Source: Oscillospiraceae bacterium
Lineage (GTDB): Bacteria; Bacillota; Clostridia; Oscillospirales; Acutalibacteraceae
DNA: 10,226 nucleotides
Direction of reading: 5' to 3'
NCBI GenBank assembly: GCA_022508705.1
Contig: JAFLUO010000068.1
Span: forward strand, 1-10,226
In this document: piece after piece, positions 6,682-10,226 of the stretch
How positions within the stretch are numbered: the stretch's first letter is position 1
How the letters are laid out: every line of letters begins with the position of its first letter
Notes under the pieces: model-generated
The model's database searches: none
What the model was told of the DNA's origin: nothing
Seen by the model: the letters and a program-made list of their open reading frames with translations, nothing else
Position numbers and translations under genes: made by a program

Positions 6682-8805
6682 ATGGATAATTTCTGTGGAA
6701 AGCGTCTTGACGGGCGTTATGAAATAAGTGAAATAATCGGCGTGGGCGGAATGGCTGTTGTTTACAAAGCCTATGACAATATTGACGACCGCATTGTAGC
6801 TATAAAAATATTAAAGGATGAATATTTAACCAACGAGGAGTTTAAGCGCCGCTTTAAAAATGAATCTAAAGCTATCGCTGTTCTTTCTCATCCTAACATT
6901 GTCCGTGTATATAACGTCAGCTTCGGTGATAGGCTTCAATATATTGTTGAAGAGTTCGTTGACGGAATAACTTTGAAAGAATATATTCAGCAGCAGAGTG
7001 TAATCAATTGGAAAGAGGCTGTTCATTTTACGGGTCAAATCCTTGCCGCTCTTCAGCACGCTCATGACAAAGGAATTGTTCATCAGGACATTAAGCCCCA
7101 GAACATTATGCTTTTAAATGACGGTACAATCAAGGTTACGGATTTTGGAATTGCAAGATTCAGCAGAACGGACAATAACACAACATCTGAAAACGCAATT
7201 GGCTCTGTTCATTATATCAGCCCCGAACAGGCGCGTGGTGAAATGACGGACGATAAGGCGGATATTTACTCTGTAGGCGTAGTCCTTTATGAAATGATTA
7301 CAGGTCAGCTTCCGTTCCAATCCGACAGCGCAGTTTCAGTGGCTCTTATGCAGCTTCAAAATGACCCTGTAAGACCGCGTGAGCTTGTTCCGACTCTTCC
7401 TTTAGGGCTTGAGCAGATAACAATGCGCGCTATGCAGAAAAACTCTGCCGACAGGTATCAGTCTGCTGCAGAAATGTTAATGGATATAAACGAGTTCAAA
7501 AGAAACCCTGCAGTTAAATTTAACTACACATATTTTATTGATAAAGAACCTACAAGATATGTCCCTGCATCCGGGGTTCAGTCGGCTGCTGCTAACGAAA
7601 CAGATTCCGAAGAAGAGATGCAGAAAAAATCGGTTAATAAAACAACCGCAATAATGATCGGTGCTGTTTCTGGTGTTGTTGTACTTTCGATAATCATATT
7701 TGCAATTCTTTCTGCTGTCGGCGGTAAAAAGTTAGTAGTACCTGATTTTAAGACCTTGAATTATTATAATGACATTGAAAATAACAGCAAATATAAGGAT
7801 TTTTCATTTGAAATAAAACAAGTTAAAAATGAAAATTTCAGCGACGGTACTGTTGTAGCTCAGGATCCGGAAGCAAACTCTAAAGTTAAAAAAGGTACAA
7901 CAATTACTCTTGATGTAGTTACAAATAATGCCAGTGTTTTACTTGATGAGTCTATTCTGAATATGACCGAGGAGCAGGCTGTAAACTATTTGAGAAATAC
8001 GCTAATGCTTTTGCCTAAGGTTGAATATGAAAGCCGTGACGACGTAGAAATCGGCAAAATTATTCGTACTGAACCTGCCATAGGCACGCAAGTTCCTTAC
8101 GCTTCAAACGTAACAATTTACGTTGCTTCTGATAAAAAGACAGTTAAAGTACCAAGTCTTGTAAATATGACTCTTGAAGAGGCAGAAATTGCTTTGAACG
8201 CTTCCGGCCTTGGGGTAGGAAAAGTCACAGAAGTGCCAAGCGAGCTTGAGAAAGGTAGAGTTGTTTCTCAGGAAACGGATGCAGAGGATTTGGTTCCCGA
8301 AGGAACAAAAATCAATTTTGCAATAAGTAACGGCAACAAGCCGGATGTCACAGTAAATTTAACTGTAAAACTTTTAAATACTCAAAAAGAGGGTAAAGTG
8401 ATAATTTACGTTAACAACGAACCTAAGCTTGAAAAAGACAGAGTTTTCCAGGATAATTCCGAAAAAACCTATTCAGTTGAAGGCTCAGGCTCCGATATTC
8501 CTTATTCTGTTGTAATTGACGGCGTAAAGGTGCAGGACGGTAAAATTGATTTTAATACGGGAGAGATTACAACAAATCTTTACGATGCATTGCCTGACGT
8601 AAAAGGAAAGACAGAGGAAGAAGCCAAAAAAATTCTTTCCGATGCAAAGTTTACCAATGTTAAGGTTGAGTATAAAGAAGACGAAACTGCAACTGCAGGC
8701 ACAGTAATTAAACAAACACCTGAGTCCGACGGAACAACAAGATGTGCAACTAATACCGAAATTACAATTACTATTGCCGAAGCACCGACAGATCCGGTAG
8801 ATTGA
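6682..8805 (+). CDS. prkC: PASTA-domain membrane Ser/Thr kinase (PrkC/Stk)
   Basis: Single-pass kinase that senses cell-wall fragments or lipid II outside through PASTA repeats and phosphorylates proteins inside, with roles in growth, wall metabolism and spore germination in relatives. The protein has 707 residues. The kinase domain (about 13-275) has glycine loop GVGGMAVVYKA (20-30), ATP lysine K42, partner E61, catalytic loop HQDIKPQN (134-141), DFG (154-156), a Ser/Thr-rich activation loop (161-175) and SPEQ (180-183). The membrane segment is about 323-346. Outside are PASTA-like units at about 349-416, 417-484 and 485-552, then a non-PASTA beta-rich segment (about 553-633) and a fourth PASTA (about 634-699). 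The catalytic loop has Gln instead of the usual Arg (HRD to HQD), while D136 and N141 are kept. The start is an ATG with AAGGAG (6668-6673) at eight bases. Confidence 0.96.
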   Translation: MDNFCGKRLDGRYEISEIIGVGGMAVVYKAYDNIDDRIVAIKILKDEYLTNEEFKRRFKNESKAIAVLSHPNIVRVYNVSFGDRLQYIVEEFVDGITLKEYIQQQSVINWKEAVHFTGQILAALQHAHDKGIVHQDIKPQNIMLLNDGTIKVTDFGIARFSRTDNNTTSENAIGSVHYISPEQARGEMTDDKADIYSVGVVLYEMITGQLPFQSDSAVSVALMQLQNDPVRPRELVPTLPLGLEQITMRAMQKNSADRYQSAAEMLMDINEFKRNPAVKFNYTYFIDKEPTRYVPASGVQSAAANETDSEEEMQKKSVNKTTAIMIGAVSGVVVLSIIIFAILSAVGGKKLVVPDFKTLNYYNDIENNSKYKDFSFEIKQVKNENFSDGTVVAQDPEANSKVKKGTTITLDVVTNNASVLLDESILNMTEEQAVNYLRNTLMLLPKVEYESRDDVEIGKIIRTEPAIGTQVPYASNVTIYVASDKKTVKVPSLVNMTLEEAEIALNASGLGVGKVTEVPSELEKGRVVSQETDAEDLVPEGTKINFAISNGNKPDVTVNLTVKLLNTQKEGKVIIYVNNEPKLEKDRVFQDNSEKTYSVEGSGSDIPYSVVIDGVKVQDGKIDFNTGEITTNLYDALPDVKGKTEEEAKKILSDAKFTNVKVEYKEDETATAGTVIKQTPESDGTTRCATNTEITITIAEAPTDPVD

Positions 8806-8809
8806 CAGT

Positions 8810-9688
8810 ATGAATAAACTTCAGGGAACTATAATTAAAGGCATTGGCGGCTTCTATTATGTTGAAGCCGCCGGTGCGGTTTATGAATGTAAAGCAAGGG
8901 GTGTTTTCCGTAAAAAACGAATAACACCCCTTGTAGGTGATTTTGTTACAATTTCAGTCAATGAAAATGCAGAAAATACAATTGACGAAATACATGAACG
9001 AAAAAATTATCTTAACCGTCCGCCGGTAAGTAATATTGATAATTTAATTATTGTTATTTCAACAACTGAGCCTAAACCGAATTTTCTTGTAGCGGACAGA
9101 CTTATTGCCAATGCAGAGTACAAAAACATTGAACCAGTAATTGCAATCTCAAAAGGGGATATTTCGCCGTCTGATGATGTAAAAAGCGTTTATGCTAAAA
9201 GCGGAATAAAAGTTATATCTCTTGACGAAAGCGGCGCTATTGATGAATTGTCAGCGCTTATGAATGGCAAGACAACCGCTTTTACGGGAAATTCCGGCGT
9301 CGGTAAATCAACGCTTTTAAATCGGCTTGATCCGACCTTAAATTTATCTACTGCGCCGATAAGTCAAAAGCTCGGCAGAGGGCGCCACACAACGCGGCAG
9401 GCAGAGCTTTTCAGGGTGTGCGGAGGATTTGTGGTTGACACTCCCGGTTTTTCATCTTTTGACTTTGAAAAGGATGAACAAATTCCCAAGGACGAATTAG
9501 CATATTGCTTCCGTGAGTTTAGGGAATATTTAAATACATGCAAGTTTTCTACCTGCTCACATACAGGCGATAAAGGCTGCAAAATTTGCGAAGCAGCAGA
9601 CAGCGGTAAAATAAGCAAAATAAGGCACGAAAATTACATTGCCCTTTATAAGGCCGCTTCGGCAATAAATGATTGGGAAATGAAATAG
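8810..9688 (+). CDS. rsgA: Ribosome small-subunit-dependent GTPase RsgA (CpgA/YloQ)
   Basis: Circularly permuted GTPase that checks late 30S subunit maturation. The 292-residue protein has an N-terminal OB-fold RNA-binding domain (about 1-65) and then the G domain in permuted order: G4-like ISKGD (113-117), P-loop GNSGVGKST (160-168), G2 region GRGRHTTRQ (189-197) and G3 DTPGFSSFDF (210-219). A C-terminal zinc knuckle uses C244, C249, H251 and C257. The G4 element reads SKGD rather than NKxD; B. subtilis YloQ has a similar TKMD as I remember, so this is not evidence of loss. The ATG is four bases after prkC, with no clear Shine-Dalgarno, so it is probably coupled. It is the last gene of the long operon; rpe and thiN do not follow. 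Confidence 0.96.
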   Translation: MNKLQGTIIKGIGGFYYVEAAGAVYECKARGVFRKKRITPLVGDFVTISVNENAENTIDEIHERKNYLNRPPVSNIDNLIIVISTTEPKPNFLVADRLIANAEYKNIEPVIAISKGDISPSDDVKSVYAKSGIKVISLDESGAIDELSALMNGKTTAFTGNSGVGKSTLLNRLDPTLNLSTAPISQKLGRGRHTTRQAELFRVCGGFVVDTPGFSSFDFEKDEQIPKDELAYCFREFREYLNTCKFSTCSHTGDKGCKICEAADSGKISKIRHENYIALYKAASAINDWEMK

Positions 9689-9707
9689 GCTGTAACAAAA
9701 ATAATTA

Positions 9708-9745
9708 CCCCTGTATATAATGTATTATCAATACATTAGCAGGGG
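9708..9745 (+). promoter_or_regulatory. Hairpin that sequesters the small-gene ribosome binding site; possible operon-end attenuator
   Basis: CCCCTG (9708-9713) is complementary to CAGGGG (9740-9745), and inside it TAATGTATT (9718-9726) pairs perfectly with AATACATTA (9730-9738) around an ATC loop. The stem has 15 pairs interrupted by TATA opposite a single G. The right arm contains most of the AGGGGG ribosome binding site (9741-9746) of the 48-residue protein, so a folded transcript would hide it. The following CTTTAAT is a poor U-tract, so as a rho-independent terminator after rsgA it would be weak. The pairing is directly visible; both roles are inference. Confidence 0.65.
9716..9721 (+). 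promoter_or_regulatory. Possible -10 promoter box (TATAAT)
   Basis: A perfect TATAAT lies in the left arm of the hairpin. A start 6-8 nt downstream would fall in the hairpin loop (about 9727-9729), giving transcripts that lack the left arm. No convincing TTGACA-like -35 is seen at the right spacing. TATATAAT (9714-9721) also resembles the sporulation sigma-E -10 (CATACAAT) at 6 of 8 positions, again without a clear -35. AT-rich sequence produces such boxes by chance, hence the low confidence. Confidence 0.3.
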
Positions 9746-9753
9746 GCTTTAAT

Positions 9754-9900
9754 ATGAGTAAAAGAAATTCATGCGCCGGAATAATTTTTGCATCACTCGG
9801 ACTTGGCTTAGTGATTTCTTTCATTCTGCCTACAAAATTCATCATAGTTGCTCTTGCAATATCTTTGGTGTTTTGCGGCTTGGCTCTTTGCAAAAAATAG
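9754..9900 (+). CDS. Small two-segment membrane protein, unidentified
   Basis: A 48-residue frame beginning MSKRNSCAG and ending CGLALCKK. It is preceded by a good ribosome binding site, AGGGGG (9741-9746), seven bases from the ATG. It has a basic start, a hydrophobic segment (about 7-25), a short turn with Pro and Lys (26-28), a second hydrophobic segment (about 29-46) and a Lys-Lys end, so a helical hairpin with both ends inside is likely. Three cysteines (C7, C41, C46) lie near the segment ends. I cannot name a family. I recall similar short hydrophobic proteins next to spoVM in Clostridia, but cannot confirm it. Its stop overlaps the ribosome binding site of the spoVM-like gene 12 nt on, so the two are probably co-translated. 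A role in spore formation is only suggested by this pairing. Confidence 0.75.
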   Translation: MSKRNSCAGIIFASLGLGLVISFILPTKFIIVALAISLVFCGLALCKK

Positions 9901-9912
9901 GGGGTAGAGGTT

Positions 9913-9996
9913 ATGAAAGTTATTGTTATAAAGCCAAAAATGCTGGGTGCGGTATTAAGAACCATTTTCGGTATAAAAAAAGGGGACGATACATAA
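9913..9996 (+). CDS. spoVM: Stage V sporulation protein SpoVM-like peptide
   Basis: A 27-residue basic amphipathic peptide starting MKVIVIKPKMLG. SpoVM of B. subtilis (26 residues) is an amphipathic helix that binds the positively curved forespore membrane and anchors SpoIVA, the base of the coat. Shared positions are the MK start, K7, a proline next to it (P8, counterpart of the essential P9), K9, L11-G12, R16 and G20, with a charged tail. One residue is missing between K7 and P8 compared with B. subtilis. GGGGG (9900-9904) lies eight bases before the ATG and overlaps the preceding stop; the gene ends in tandem stops TAATAA (9994-9999). Position strongly supports the call: spoVM closes this same cluster in B. 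subtilis. The gene is short enough for automated annotation to miss. Confidence 0.82.
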   Translation: MKVIVIKPKMLGAVLRTIFGIKKGDDT

Positions 9997-10026
9997 TAAG
10001 TCCTTTTAATGAAAAAATATAAAAAG

Positions 10027-10061
10027 AGCGGAGTGAGTGTAACCTCATTCCGCTTTTCTTT
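10027..10061. terminator. Bidirectional rho-independent terminator
   Basis: AGCGGAGTGAG (10027-10037) pairs with CTCATTCCGCT (10044-10054), eleven pairs including one G-U, around a TGTAAC loop. It is followed on the + strand by TTTTCTTT (10054-10061). On the - strand the same stem is followed by CTTTTTATATTTTTT, also a good U-tract. It therefore ends both the small-gene transcript from the left and the converging gene from the right, whose stop is 14 nt away. Confidence 0.9.
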
Positions 10062-10068
10062 ATGAAAA

Positions 10069-10226
10069 TCAGTATGTGAATTCATAATTATATTGTTGAT
10101 TAAAGCTAAATTCACCTGTTGCAACAGGCGTTCCGTTTTCTGTAAACTTACAGTTTGCAACACCGTTTACAGCATAATCGTATTTTGACAGATAACCTGA
10201 GTTGTTAACAACCAGTGAAATAGTAG
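10069..10226 (-). CDS. C-terminal end of an unidentified protein, 5'-truncated by window edge
   Basis: On the - strand a frame is open from the right window edge to a TGA at 10071-10069, giving 51 visible residues. The visible part includes NNSGYLSKYDYAVNGVA and ends FNQQYNYEFTY. It is rich in Asn, Gly, Thr and Tyr with alternating hydrophobic positions, typical of beta-sheet extracytoplasmic domains. I recognise no family. That it is a true gene is supported by the stop lying just before the bidirectional terminator and by the protein-like composition. A competing - strand frame through 9705-10163 would run across that terminator and both small genes and is much less likely. Confidence 0.7.
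   Translation of the reverse strand, partial: TISLVVNNSGYLSKYDYAVNGVANCKFTENGTPVATGEFSFNQQYNYEFTY

Noticed and set aside
9146..9160. SKGD in place of NKxD in the RsgA G4 motif
   Set aside because: Bacillota RsgA proteins vary at the Asn position, and the P-loop, DTPG and zinc ligands are complete, so there is no sign of lost GTPase function.
9730..9737. AATACATT in the right hairpin arm as a sigma-E -10 box
   Set aside because: A start from it would fall at about 9744, inside or past the ribosome binding site of the small gene, leaving no usable leader; the match is explained by the inverted repeat.
9771..10022. An 83-codon + strand frame overlapping both small genes
   Set aside because: It has no ribosome binding site, and its composition is not protein-like. 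The two overlapped frames each have a Shine-Dalgarno, and one matches SpoVM.
9705..10163. A 152-codon open frame on the - strand
   Set aside because: It runs through the bidirectional terminator, spoVM and the small membrane protein gene, begins at a GTG without support and has low-complexity, shadow-like composition. The frame ending at 10069 explains the right part better.
1..10226. CRISPR arrays, insertion sequences, tRNA or rRNA genes, phage genes
   Set aside because: I saw no regularly spaced repeats, transposase motifs, terminal inverted repeats or structural RNA signatures; nearly all of the window is accounted for by conserved genes.

Overview
The window is a compact run of housekeeping genes, almost all on the + strand, from a low-GC Gram-positive bacterium. 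The order priA-def-fmt-(zinc peptidase)-rsmB-rlmN-stp-prkC-rsgA matches the conserved Bacillota cluster (Bacillus subtilis priA-defA-fmt-rsmB-rlmN-prpC-prkC-cpgA-rpe-thiN-spoVM). The AT-rich base composition, the membrane zinc peptidase between fmt and rsmB, and a SpoVM-like peptide at the end suggest an endospore-forming member of the Clostridia, plausibly Oscillospiraceae/Ruminococcaceae. The family-level placement is inference.

Layout. 1-1458 is the C-terminal two thirds of PriA (replication restart), open at the left edge. It is followed by def and fmt (deformylation and formylation of initiator Met), a YugP-type membrane zinc metallopeptidase, rsmB (16S rRNA m5C methyltransferase), rlmN (radical-SAM m2A methyltransferase), stp (PP2C phosphatase), prkC (PASTA Ser/Thr kinase) and rsgA (30S-maturation GTPase). 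Gaps are 0-15 nt except the 58 nt before fmt, so this reads as one operon for replication restart, translation start, ribosome modification and maturation, and cell-wall-sensing phosphorylation.

After rsgA the pattern changes. rpe and thiN, which follow rsgA in B. subtilis, are not here. A strong hairpin (9708-9745) instead precedes two very short genes. The first encodes a 48-residue protein with two membrane segments. The second encodes a 27-residue amphipathic peptide that I read as SpoVM, the curvature-sensing coat anchor of the forespore. The hairpin pairs with the ribosome binding site of the first small gene, and a TATAAT-like box lies in its left arm. Transcripts reading through from rsgA could therefore be silent for this pair, while transcripts starting locally would be translatable. 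A bidirectional terminator (10027-10061) closes the block. The C-terminus of an unidentified gene converges on it from the - strand (10069-10226).

The points most worth a second look are the small membrane protein/SpoVM pair and its hairpin, the HQD (instead of HRD) catalytic loop of the PrkC kinase, and the fmt start, whose only good Shine-Dalgarno lies 46 nt upstream with a hairpin in between.
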